Origin: Nitrospiraceae bacterium
Lineage (GTDB): Bacteria; Nitrospirota; Thermodesulfovibrionia; UBA6902
Direction: 5' to 3'
Assembly (NCBI GenBank): GCA_003599275.1
Contig: QZJG01000028.1
Location: forward strand, 1 to 34,093
Length of the DNA stretch: 34,093 bases
Part shown: piece by piece, positions 22,764 to 30,719 of the stretch
How the letters are laid out: each line of letters begins with the position of its first letter
How positions within the stretch are numbered: the stretch's first letter is position 1
Program-made: the position numbers and the translations under genes
Notes under the pieces: model-generated
Seen by the model: the letters and a program-made list of their open reading frames with translations, nothing else
The model's database searches: none
Told to the model about the DNA's origin: nothing

Positions 22764-23957
22764 CTACTTCAGCTTCGACAAAACCTCTTCAATCCGGTCG
22801 AGGCCTTTTTTAATATTCTCCATGGAGGTCGCGTATGAAAGCCTTATATATCTGTCATCGCCGAAAGCCATTCCCGGTACGAGAGCGGTCTTTGCCTGTT
22901 CGAGGAGATATGCGGAAAGGTCAAGGGAAGAATTGATGGTCCTGCCGCTGAAGCCTTTGCCATAGAAGGACGAGACATTGGGAAACGCATAAAATGCGCC
23001 GACAGGCGTTACGCATGAAACGCCTGTTATTCCATTAAGCCGCCCAACCATGTATCTTCTTCTCCGGTCAAATTCGGAGACCATCTTCGGGATAAAATCC
23101 TGCGGGCCGGTCAGCGCTTCAACCGCGGCCTTCTGTGTTATTGATGAAGGGTTTGAGGTGGACTGGCTCTGGATATTGGTCATGGCCTTGATGATATCTT
23201 TGGGGCCTGCGGCAAATCCAAGCCGCCAGCCTGTCATCGCATGTGATTTGGAAAGCCCGTTTACGACAATCGTCCTCTGCTTGACTTCTTCGCCAAGAGA
23301 AGCGATGCTGATATGTCTGAATCCATCGTATGTCAGCTTTTCATATATCTCGTCAGAGATTATATAGAAGTCATGTTTGACGGCCAGCTCTGCAACAGCC
23401 TCAAGGCATTTCATGTCATAGCCAAGCCCCGTAGGGTTTGAAGGACTGTTGAGAATTAACGCCTTTGTTTTGCCCGTCAGTTTTTCTTTGAGAAGCTCCG
23501 GTCTCAGCCTGAAGGAATCTTTTTCATCCGTAGGCACAATCACCGGGGCCGCATCGTTTAATATTACCTGGTCGGGATATGTGACCCAGTACGGCGACGG
23601 GATAATGACCTCATCGCCTGCGCCGAAGAGCGCTTCCGCGATATTGTAAAGGCTGTGCTTAGCCCCGCATGAGACGATGATCTCGTCTTTCTCATAATGC
23701 AGGTTATTGTCTGCCCTGAATTTATCGACGATGGCCGCCTTAAGCCCGTCAATGCCTCCGACCGGCGTGTATTTGGTAAAACCTTCCCTGATCGCCTTTA
23801 CAGCGGCTTCCTTGATGTTTTCAGGAGTGTCAAAGTCAGGCTCTCCCACGCCGAAATTTACGATGTCTTCACCGGCGGCCTTAAGCGCCTTTGCCTTTGC
23901 GTCCATCGCAAGGGTCGGTGAAGGCTTGATCGCCTTTGCTCTTTCCGATAATCTCAT
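22764..23957 (-). CDS. aspC: Pyridoxal-phosphate aminotransferase, aspartate type
   Basis: A 397-residue fold-type I aminotransferase of the Ib subgroup. VNFGVGEPDFDTPE, SCGAKHSLYNIAEAL, PSPYWVTYPD, LNSPSNPTGLGY, ISDEIYEKLTYDG and the PLP-lysine motif VVNGLSKSHAMTGWRLG are all intact, as is IRLSYATSMENI. It transfers amino groups between aspartate (or aromatic substrates) and 2-oxoglutarate. It begins four bases after the stop of the heptose kinase gene, so the two are co-transcribed. The substrate is assigned from the family, and other amino acids are possible. Confidence 0.9.
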   Translation of the reverse strand: MRLSERAKAIKPSPTLAMDAKAKALKAAGEDIVNFGVGEPDFDTPENIKEAAVKAIREGFTKYTPVGGIDGLKAAIVDKFRADNNLHYEKDEIIVSCGAKHSLYNIAEALFGAGDEVIIPSPYWVTYPDQVILNDAAPVIVPTDEKDSFRLRPELLKEKLTGKTKALILNSPSNPTGLGYDMKCLEAVAELAVKHDFYIISDEIYEKLTYDGFRHISIASLGEEVKQRTIVVNGLSKSHAMTGWRLGFAAGPKDIIKAMTNIQSQSTSNPSSITQKAAVEALTGPQDFIPKMVSEFDRRRRYMVGRLNGITGVSCVTPVGAFYAFPNVSSFYGKGFSGRTINSSLDLSAYLLEQAKTALVPGMAFGDDRYIRLSYATSMENIKKGLDRIEEVLSKLK

Positions 23958-23961
23958 TCTC

Positions 23962-24948
23962 TTACCCCTTTGTTTTTTCTACGGGTGTGCACGTTCTCAT
24001 GCTCTTCAATATGTCCTGCTGCGTTGCGGTGGCGGTCCCTACTTCGCCCACGACAATGCCTGCGGCATAATTGGCTATCATCGCCGCATCCTCCAGTTTG
24101 GCGCCTGCCGCGCGGCAGAGCGTCAACGCAGCTATAACGGTGTCCCCGGCCCCGGTCACGTCATATACCTCTCGCGCGCAGGTCGGGATATGGATGATCT
24201 TTCCGTTTCTTTCAAAGAGAGACATCCCCTCGTCTCCTCTCGTTATTATCACGGCCCTGCACCGGATCTTCCTGAGCAACGCATTCCCGGCGGCGATCAG
24301 CGTCTTACCGTCGATTATATCGATGCCCGATCCGAAAGATGCCTCATTGATATTGGGTGTAATCAGGCTTACGCCTTTGTAGTAATCAAAATGTCCGATC
24401 TTCGGATCAACGGAAACAAACACCCTGGGGCCGACAAGTTCGAGGACCTTTTTAACGAGCGCCCTTGTTACCAGTCCCTTGCAGTAATCCGAAATAACAA
24501 TGCCCTTTATTTCCGGCAGGCGTTCTTTTACGTATCCGAGTATCAACGATAGCGTTGAGTGGCTGATGTCGGCCTTGACCTCCCTGTCGAAGCGCACTAC
24601 CTGCTGACTGTGCGCAATGACCCTGGTCTTCACGGTTGTAGGCCTGTCTCCGTCTATGACAATGCCGTCCGTATTGATGCCGCTCTCGCTGAATTTGTCG
24701 ACCAGTATCTTTCCCGATTCATCTCTGCCGACCGTCCCCGCAACATACACCTTCCCGCCGAGAGACAATATGTTGTGCGCGACGTTGGCAGCGCCTCCCA
24801 GAAGCAGGTTTTCATCCGTTACCTCTACGACAGGGACGGGGGCCTCAGGCGATATCCTTTTTACCCTGCCCCTGATATATTGATCGACCATCAGGTCGCC
24901 GATGACGAGGATGCCGGTGTCCTTAAATTTTCGAAATAGGGTTTTCAT
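23962..24948 (-). CDS. hldA: D-glycero-beta-D-manno-heptose-7-phosphate kinase (RfaE domain I type)
   Basis: A 328-residue PfkB/ribokinase-family protein. It has DTGILVIGDLMVDQYIRG, LLGGAANVAHNILSLGG, DRPTTVKTRV, and the catalytic DVTGAGDTVIAALTLCRAAG. Length and motifs match the kinase half of HldE without the nucleotidyltransferase domain, so a separate HldC-type enzyme would be needed. It acts in ADP-heptose synthesis for the LPS inner core, which supports a Gram-negative envelope. It is divergent from the TPR gene. Confidence 0.9.
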   Translation of the reverse strand: MKTLFRKFKDTGILVIGDLMVDQYIRGRVKRISPEAPVPVVEVTDENLLLGGAANVAHNILSLGGKVYVAGTVGRDESGKILVDKFSESGINTDGIVIDGDRPTTVKTRVIAHSQQVVRFDREVKADISHSTLSLILGYVKERLPEIKGIVISDYCKGLVTRALVKKVLELVGPRVFVSVDPKIGHFDYYKGVSLITPNINEASFGSGIDIIDGKTLIAAGNALLRKIRCRAVIITRGDEGMSLFERNGKIIHIPTCAREVYDVTGAGDTVIAALTLCRAAGAKLEDAAMIANYAAGIVVGEVGTATATQQDILKSMRTCTPVEKTKG

Positions 24949-25068
24949 GTCCGCATTGATTTTTTACCAGTAAATTTATCATTTAAGTTCTGCGTTTGGC
25001 AACTGGTCACGATAATTGCGGTTGCTTCCGGATTGTCAATAGTCGGCCTTTGTGACATAATAGCCCTT

Positions 25069-26649
25069 ATGAATATTGGGCCAAAGGCCGGTGTTGCGCT
25101 GCTTCTTGCGCTGCTTTTAGGGGCGTGTTCGGTTTCGAGAGAGGCCGCAAGACCGGACTATTCAAAAGAATCCAGCTATCACTTCATTCTGGCGGTCGAG
25201 GCCGAGCTTTCACAGGACTGGGAGAGGGCGCTTAAACATATGGAGCTTGCCCTGAGGGAAGACCCGGAATCGGTCTATATCAAAACCGAGATAAGTCAAT
25301 TATACCTGAAGCTGAACAGGACGGAAGAGGCGATCGCAACAGCGGAGGATGTGGTCGGTAAAGCGCCTGATTACGAGCCTGCCCTGTCTCTGCTTGCGCA
25401 GATGTACACAAACAGGAAGGAATTCCGGAAGGCATTAAGCCTTTACGAAAAGCTGATTAAAGCCAACCCCGGGAATGCCCAAAACTATGTCCATCTTGCA
25501 TACCTCTACGCAATCGATAATCAGATTGACAGGGCGATCAGCACATTAAAAGATGCGCTCGCACGTGACGCATTTAATATTATGGCCAGATACTATCTCG
25601 GAAAACTTTATATAGAAACAAAAGAATATGACAAAGCGATAGAACAGCTTCAGAAGGCGCTCGAACTGAACCCGGCATTATGGGACGCATACAATATGCT
25701 CGGCATTGCCTATTATTCCGTCGAGGACATAGATAAGGCAATTTCCAATTATGAGGAGTCCCTGGTGTTGAATCCCCACAACACGGACGCGAGAAAAAAA
25801 CTTGCAATGCTCTATCTGAAAAAAGAAATGCCCGGGAAGGCCATAGAGCACCTTGAGGAGATAGCCAGGGCAGAGCCCGGCTCCGTTGAAGTCCATGGTA
25901 TTCTCGCCAAGATATATTTTGACGGGAAACAATTTGAAGAGGCAGAGAAAGAGCTCCGCATTGTTACAGCCGCACAGCCCGACAACACAGCCGCAATATT
26001 TATGCTTGGAAAAGTGCTGGGGATACTGCATAAATACGAAGACGCTGTAAGGCAGTTCGAAAAACTCGTCGTAATGCTGCCCGACAACCCCGACGTCTAT
26101 ATATATTTCGGGCGGCTGTATCTGCAAAAAAAGGACTACGGGCTTGCCGGGGACAAATTAAAGAAGGCCCTTGACCTCGACCCCGGGAACGATGAAGCGC
26201 TCTTTAATCTCGCAGTCGTGTACGAGAAGACGGGAAAGATTGACGAGATGTTTTCCTCTCTGAAAAAAACCCTGGAGCTCAACCCCGAACATATTGAGGC
26301 GCTTAACTATCTCGGATATTCTTATGCCGAAAGAGGAATAAATCTCGACGAGGCACTGGCCCTTGTCAAAAAGGCCATCGAACTGGCCCCTGAGAGCGGC
26401 TTTATCCGGGACAGCCTCGGATGGGTATTTTTTAAAAAGGGCATGTACAACGACGCCCTGAATGAAATAACAAAGGCCTCGGAGATGGAAAAGAACGACC
26501 CCGTGATCCTTGAGCATCTCGGCGACGTCTATCTGAAACTGAATAACAGGGACGCCGCGCTGGAGGCATGGAAAAAGTCCCTCGAATTCCAGGAAAAGGA
26601 AGAAGACTCCAGGGAGAGGGTCGAAAAAAAGATCAGGGACCTGAAATAA
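25069..26649 (+). CDS. TPR-repeat lipoprotein
   Basis: About 526 residues from ATG 25069. A signal peptide with lipobox LALLLGAC marks a lipid-anchored envelope protein. From about residue 40 to the end there are roughly 13 tetratricopeptide repeats, each with the W-x-x-Y-N/L-G-x-A-Y and P-type hallmarks (for example AWNPAL-like ALWDAYNMLGIAYYSVEDID and YIYFGRLYLQKKDYGLAGD). It is an interaction scaffold of unknown partner. It is adjacent to ispE, whose start follows 17 bases after the stop. Members of this layout occur beside ispE/prs in several anaerobes. Confidence 0.85.
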   Translation: MNIGPKAGVALLLALLLGACSVSREAARPDYSKESSYHFILAVEAELSQDWERALKHMELALREDPESVYIKTEISQLYLKLNRTEEAIATAEDVVGKAPDYEPALSLLAQMYTNRKEFRKALSLYEKLIKANPGNAQNYVHLAYLYAIDNQIDRAISTLKDALARDAFNIMARYYLGKLYIETKEYDKAIEQLQKALELNPALWDAYNMLGIAYYSVEDIDKAISNYEESLVLNPHNTDARKKLAMLYLKKEMPGKAIEHLEEIARAEPGSVEVHGILAKIYFDGKQFEEAEKELRIVTAAQPDNTAAIFMLGKVLGILHKYEDAVRQFEKLVVMLPDNPDVYIYFGRLYLQKKDYGLAGDKLKKALDLDPGNDEALFNLAVVYEKTGKIDEMFSSLKKTLELNPEHIEALNYLGYSYAERGINLDEALALVKKAIELAPESGFIRDSLGWVFFKKGMYNDALNEITKASEMEKNDPVILEHLGDVYLKLNNRDAALEAWKKSLEFQEKEEDSRERVEKKIRDLK

Positions 26650-26666
26650 GCCGGGAACTCATTGCC

Positions 26667-27620
26667 ATGACTCATTACTCATCACTTTCCTTAAAGGCCC
26701 CCGCAAAAATAAACTGGTTTTTGAATATCATTGGTTTGCGTGACGACGGTTTTCATGAAATCCGGACCCTTATGCAGAAGATTTCCCTTTGCGATATGCT
26801 GACTTTTGCCCCGTCAAAAGACATAGTGGTCAGGACAGACGCCGGAATACCGTTCGAGCAAAACCTTGTATATAAGGCTGCGATGCTTTTGAAAGGTATA
26901 TATGGTGTTGACCGGGGCGCCGATATACAATTGGAAAAGAACATCCCTGCAGGCGCCGGTCTCGGCGGAGGGAGCAGCGATGCTGCCGCTGCGCTCCGCG
27001 GTTTAAACAAATTATGGGAGTTAGGCCTTTCCACTGAGGAACTATGCAAAGCGGCGGCGCAGCTCGGCTCCGACGTGCCTTTCTTCCTTCATGGCCCATT
27101 ATGCCTTGCAGGGGGGAGGGGAGAAAAAGTGACACCTTGCAACGCGGGGGCGGCTGTAAGTATCCTGCTCGTAAAACCCCATTTCAATATTTCAACCGCC
27201 TGGGCATATGGAGAGTATAAAAAAAGAATACATAACGCAGAACACGGAGCACGGACAACCTCCCCGCTGTCAGAGCGGGAATGGCCGGATTTGCCCCGGA
27301 AATCCGGAACATCTTTTGAGTTGACAAAAAAAACCTCTAAGGTAGATAATATTAGGCTTTTAATCCACAGACTCGAGAGTCTGGAATTCAGGGAAATAAA
27401 GGATATTCTTTCCAACGACCTTGAGAGCGTAGCCATTAAGAGTTTTCCCGTAATCGCAGAGATAAAAAAAAGGCTGGTTGAACACGGGTCTGAATTTTCC
27501 CTGATGAGCGGCAGCGGTTCGACGGTTTTTGGGGTATTTAATTCATCTGAAAAAGCAGAGAGGGCCGCGGAGGGTTTTAAAGATTACCGGACTGCAGTAG
27601 TCCAGACCATAACGGATTGA
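26667..27620 (+). CDS. ispE: 4-diphosphocytidyl-2-C-methyl-D-erythritol kinase
   Basis: About 317 residues from ATG 26667; the frame is open upstream to 26568 within the TPR gene, but LKAPAKINWFLNIIG is the true N-terminus of the family. GHMP-kinase motifs are NIPAGAGLGGGSSDAAAAL (ATP loop) and LMSGSGSTVFGVF. It phosphorylates CDP-ME in the MEP isoprenoid pathway. Between GEYKKR and IRLLIHR lies an extra stretch of about 30 residues that is encoded by two perfect hairpins (27263-27307). This makes the protein longer than the usual 280-300 residues and looks like a tolerated repeat insertion. Confidence 0.92.
   Translation: MTHYSSLSLKAPAKINWFLNIIGLRDDGFHEIRTLMQKISLCDMLTFAPSKDIVVRTDAGIPFEQNLVYKAAMLLKGIYGVDRGADIQLEKNIPAGAGLGGGSSDAAAALRGLNKLWELGLSTEELCKAAAQLGSDVPFFLHGPLCLAGGRGEKVTPCNAGAAVSILLVKPHFNISTAWAYGEYKKRIHNAEHGARTTSPLSEREWPDLPRKSGTSFELTKKTSKVDNIRLLIHRLESLEFREIKDILSNDLESVAIKSFPVIAEIKKRLVEHGSEFSLMSGSGSTVFGVFNSSEKAERAAEGFKDYRTAVVQTITD
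27263..27307. repeat. Two palindromes inside ispE
   Basis: CCCGCT-GTCAG-AGCGGG (27263-27279) and CCGGATTT-GCCCCGG-AAATCCGG (27285-27307) are perfect inverted repeats with only a few bases between them. They resemble an interspersed REP-type element carried in the reading frame. Confidence 0.7.
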
Positions 27621-27724
27621 GTTGAGACTTGAAAGTCAAGAGTTGAAAGTGAGAATAAACGTGAAAGCGTTACGTTTCAATAAATTTCCTGACTCTCCGC
27701 TTTCAATTTTTAACTTTCAACTTG
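27621..27724. repeat. Inverted simple-repeat element between ispE and tRNA-Gln
   Basis: AGTTGAAAGT (27641-27650) and ACTTTCAACT (27713-27722) are a perfect 10-bp inverted pair, and TGAAAGCG (27662-27669) pairs with CGCTTTCA (27698-27705). The purine-rich arm comes first and the pyrimidine-rich arm second, the same layout as the heptamer arrays but with another unit. It may act as a terminator for ispE. Confidence 0.7.
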
Positions 27725-27728
27725 TAAT

Positions 27729-27803
27729 TGGGGCGTCGACAAACGGCAAGTCAGGAGATTTTGGATCTCCCATGTGGAGGTTCGAATCCTCCCGCCCCAG
27801 CCA
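27729..27803 (+). tRNA. tRNA-Gln (TTG)
   Basis: The 75-nt cloverleaf has acceptor stem TGGGGCG/CGCCCCA, discriminator G and an encoded CCA end. The anticodon stem GGAGA/TCTCC encloses loop TTTTGGA with anticodon TTG. The T arm is GGAGG-TTCGAAT-CCTCC. A U1-A72 first pair is typical for glutamine tRNAs. It sits directly before prs. Confidence 0.95.
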
Positions 27804-27829
27804 TAGACAGATACAGATAAGGAGGGAAG

Positions 27830-28771
27830 ATGCCTTCGGGTATTAAATTATTTACCGGCAATTCAAACCGGAACCTGGCAAAAGAGATTGCCGATGTCCT
27901 GAAAATCCCGGTCGGGGAAGCCGCTGTCTCCAATTTCAGCGACGGTGAAATACTGGTGCAGATAAATGAAAATGTGAGGGGCTCGGATGTTTTTGTCGTT
28001 CAGTCCACATGCATGCCCGTCAACAATAATATAATGGAGCTTCTCCTGATGGTAGACGCCCTGAAGCGGGCTTCCGCCGCAAGGATCACGGCGGTCATCC
28101 CTTATTACGGCTACGCGAGGCAGGACAGAAAGGCGCAGCCGAGGGTGCCCATTTCGGCAAGACTGGTGGCCGATCTGCTTATTGCAACGGGGATACACAG
28201 GGTGCTCACCGTAGATTTGCATGCCGGACAGATACAGGGATTTTTTGATATCCCGGTGGACCATCTCTATTCATCTCCAGTATTGGCCGAGTATGTAAAA
28301 AAGGAATATCTTAACGATGTCGTCATAGTCTCTCCTGACGCCGGAGGCGTCGAAAGGGCGAGGGCGTTTGCGAAGAGATTGAACGCCTCTCTCGCTATCA
28401 TAGACAAGCGCCGTGAAAGGGCCAACGTATCACAGGTCATGCATGTTATCGGCGACGTAAAAGGCAGGGACGCTATACTTTTCGACGACATGATAGACAC
28501 TGCCGGGACCATAACGCAGGCCGCTGCCGCCCTTCGGGAAAACGGCGCGAAACGTGTCGTCGCCGCTTGCGCGCACGCGGTGCTCTCAGGTCCCGCCCTC
28601 GACAGGATCAACGAATCGGCACTTGAGGAAGTGATTGTAACCAATACCATACCGATGGACAGCAAGCAGGAAAAATGTAAAAAACTCAAGGTGCTTTCGG
28701 TAGCGCCGCTGCTGGGCGAAGCGATCAAGAGGATACATGAGGAGACGTCTATCAGCTCGCTCTTTATGTAA
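27830..28771 (+). CDS. prs: Ribose-phosphate pyrophosphokinase
   Basis: A 313-residue protein with [50 protein letters not shown], the histidine/Mg site [20 protein letters not shown] and the PRPP loop [12 protein letters not shown]. It makes PRPP for nucleotide, histidine and tryptophan synthesis. AAGGAGGG lies a few bases before the ATG. The order prs, rplY, pth is a common conserved cluster. Confidence 0.97.
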   Translation: MPSGIKLFTGNSNRNLAKEIADVLKIPVGEAAVSNFSDGEILVQINENVRGSDVFVVQSTCMPVNNNIMELLLMVDALKRASAARITAVIPYYGYARQDRKAQPRVPISARLVADLLIATGIHRVLTVDLHAGQIQGFFDIPVDHLYSSPVLAEYVKKEYLNDVVIVSPDAGGVERARAFAKRLNASLAIIDKRRERANVSQVMHVIGDVKGRDAILFDDMIDTAGTITQAAAALRENGAKRVVAACAHAVLSGPALDRINESALEEVIVTNTIPMDSKQEKCKKLKVLSVAPLLGEAIKRIHEETSISSLFM

Positions 28772-28835
28772 TGGCTGTTTAAAATTAACTTTTCAAATAA
28801 AAAAAGACTTAAATATAATCTGGAGGTTTTGAAAA

Positions 28836-29513
28836 ATGGAAAAGATACTTGTTAAGGCAGATAAAAGGACGGAGACTGGAAAAGGTAACGCGAGGAGCCT
28901 AAGGAGACGGAACGTGCTGCCGGCTGTAATGTATGGAGAAGGGAAATCCATGCCGATACAACTGGACAAAAAAGAGATGCATAAACTCATATCTTCAGGG
29001 GTGGGTGAGCACGCACTGATAACCCTTCAGCTTAACGAGGGAGATTCCGGGACCTCGGAGCGCCCTGTTCTCGTGAAAGACTATCAGACGGAGCCTGTTT
29101 CCGATGAGCTGATACATGTGGATTTTATCGAGATATCGCTGCAGAAGAAAATAAGAATAACCGTTCCGGTTGTAATCACCAGAGAGCCTGCCGGTATCAA
29201 ACTGGGCGGCATCATGCAGCACCGTGTGAGAGAAATCGAGGTGGAGTGTCTTCCCACACAGATACCCGACAAGATAGAAGTTGACGCCGGTTTCATAGAA
29301 ATCGGTCACTCCCTCCACGTAAGCGATCTTACCCCTCAGGAGGGGATAAAGATAGTTACCGACCCGTCGGAGGTCATATTGTCCGTGACGGCCCAGAAGG
29401 AAGAGGCAGTTGCGGCTGCGCCTGCCGAGGGAGCGGTTGCCGAACCTGAGGTATTAAAGGCAAAAGGCAAGGCGGAAGAAGAAGGACAGAAAAAAGACCA
29501 GAAGGAGAAGTAA
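28836..29513 (+). CDS. rplY: Ribosomal protein bL25 (CTC form)
   Basis: A 225-residue protein: N-terminal 5S-rRNA-binding domain (RTETGKGNARSLRRRNVLPAV, then VMYGEGKS) plus the C-terminal beta domain of the TL5/CTC type (GVGEHALITLQL, RPVLVKDYQTEPVSDELIHVDF, IEVECLPTQIPDKIEVD). The last 40 residues are an Ala/Glu/Lys tail. CTC is a general-stress form of L25 in many bacteria. GGAGG precedes the ATG. Confidence 0.95.
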   Translation: MEKILVKADKRTETGKGNARSLRRRNVLPAVMYGEGKSMPIQLDKKEMHKLISSGVGEHALITLQLNEGDSGTSERPVLVKDYQTEPVSDELIHVDFIEISLQKKIRITVPVVITREPAGIKLGGIMQHRVREIEVECLPTQIPDKIEVDAGFIEIGHSLHVSDLTPQEGIKIVTDPSEVILSVTAQKEEAVAAAPAEGAVAEPEVLKAKGKAEEEGQKKDQKEK

Positions 29514-29522
29514 CCCATTCCC

Positions 29523-30080
29523 ATGTGGCTTGTGGTGGGTCTCGGCAACCCGGGGGAGGCATATGCAGATACGCGGCACAATGTCGGTTTTATGGTCATT
29601 GACGCCCTGTCCGCAAGGTCTTCCATCTCCTTAAAGGGCAGGACCGGAAATTTAATATACGGCAGAGGCTTTATCGAGGGGCAGAACGCTCTTCTCATAA
29701 AGCCTCTTACTTTTATGAACAGAAGCGGTATTGCAGTCAGAGAGGCCGTAAAAAAGCATGAAGGCATAAACGGTATCCTTGTCGTGCACGATGATATCGA
29801 TCTCGACACAGGTGTAATCAGGATCAGAAAAGCCGGCTCATCCGGCGGACACAAAGGCGTTGAATCTATAATAGAGGCCCTGGGCACAAGGGATTTCGCG
29901 AGGTTGAAAATCGGCGTCGGACGCTCCGACAGGCTTCCCGTCGAAGAGTATGTGCTGAGAAATTTCACGAGGCATGAAAAATTGCTCATAAATGAGGCCG
30001 TCGAAAAGGCGGTCGATGCCGTCGCCGCCATTCTGAACAAAGGCATAACCCACGCCCAGAATGTATTCCACAAACAGTGA
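29523..30080 (+). CDS. pth: Peptidyl-tRNA hydrolase
   Basis: A 185-residue protein with the family start WLVVGLGNPGEAYADTRHNVGF (catalytic His in RHNVGF), LLIKPLTFMNRSG, VVHDDIDLDTGVIRIR and GSSGGHKGVESII. It recycles peptidyl-tRNA released early from ribosomes. It begins nine bases after the rplY stop, so it belongs to the same operon. Confidence 0.97.
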   Translation: MWLVVGLGNPGEAYADTRHNVGFMVIDALSARSSISLKGRTGNLIYGRGFIEGQNALLIKPLTFMNRSGIAVREAVKKHEGINGILVVHDDIDLDTGVIRIRKAGSSGGHKGVESIIEALGTRDFARLKIGVGRSDRLPVEEYVLRNFTRHEKLLINEAVEKAVDAVAAILNKGITHAQNVFHKQ

Positions 30081-30086
30081 GAACGG

Positions 30087-30590
30087 ATGATCTCTGAAGG
30101 ACCAAAGAATATCCCCAGAATAGTTGTATACGGCAGCAAAGGCTTTGACGAGCTGATCAGTCGTTTCAGGACGTACACCGGCAAGAGTTTTACCGTCCTG
30201 TTTTCAGGCCCTGCCGGGACCTGCAAACCCCTCGCCGCCGATATTATCGCCGCTGAATTAGGTCTCGGGGTTTTCAGGGTGGACCTTTCCTCGGTGGTAA
30301 ATAAGTATATCGGGGAGACGGAAAAAAACCTGGACCGCGTCTTCAGGGAGGCCTCTGCCGGCGGCGCGATACTCTTTTTCGATGAGGCTGACGCGCTCTT
30401 CGGAAAACGCGCGGAGGTGGCGGATACGCACGACCGTTATGCCAATCTGGAAATCAAGTACCTGCTGCAAAAAATAGAGAAGTATGACGGGATAGTCGTC
30501 CTTGCGACAAACCATAATAGAAATATTGACGAGGCCTTCATACGCAAAATGCGTTTCGTAGTCGAGTTCCCGCTTGAAAAGAGGAAATAA
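30087..30590 (+). pseudogene. Truncated AAA+ ATPase remnant with degenerate Walker A
   Basis: 167 residues. The core is recognisable as an AAA+ ATPase of the class with winged-helix/CDC48-like members (VNKYIGETEKNLDRVFREA, the Walker B FFDEADALFGKR, and an ATNHNRNIDEAFIRKMRF sensor region). The Walker A is GPAGTCKP instead of GPPGTGKT: a glycine is replaced by Cys and the Thr by Pro. It stops at VVEFPLEKRK, where the lid domain should begin. The usual N-terminal part is also missing. It could be an inactive relic or a short derivative. It lies seven bases after pth, so it may still be expressed. Confidence 0.7.
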
Positions 30591-30719
30591 ACTGAACAGG
30601 CCGCGGCGGGAGCTTAAAATCATCCCTCCAATTTTTACCCGGTTGTGGTATATTGATACGGGTTTCTGAAAAATTCCGGCTGATCTGACGGGAACGTTTT
30701 CGAATAGTCAAGAGGGGAC

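Noticed and set aside
26568..26666. Longer start for IspE inside the TPR gene
   Set aside because: It would overlap the TPR lipoprotein 3' end in another frame and add residues absent from the family; ATG 26667 gives the standard LKAPAKINWFLNIIG start.
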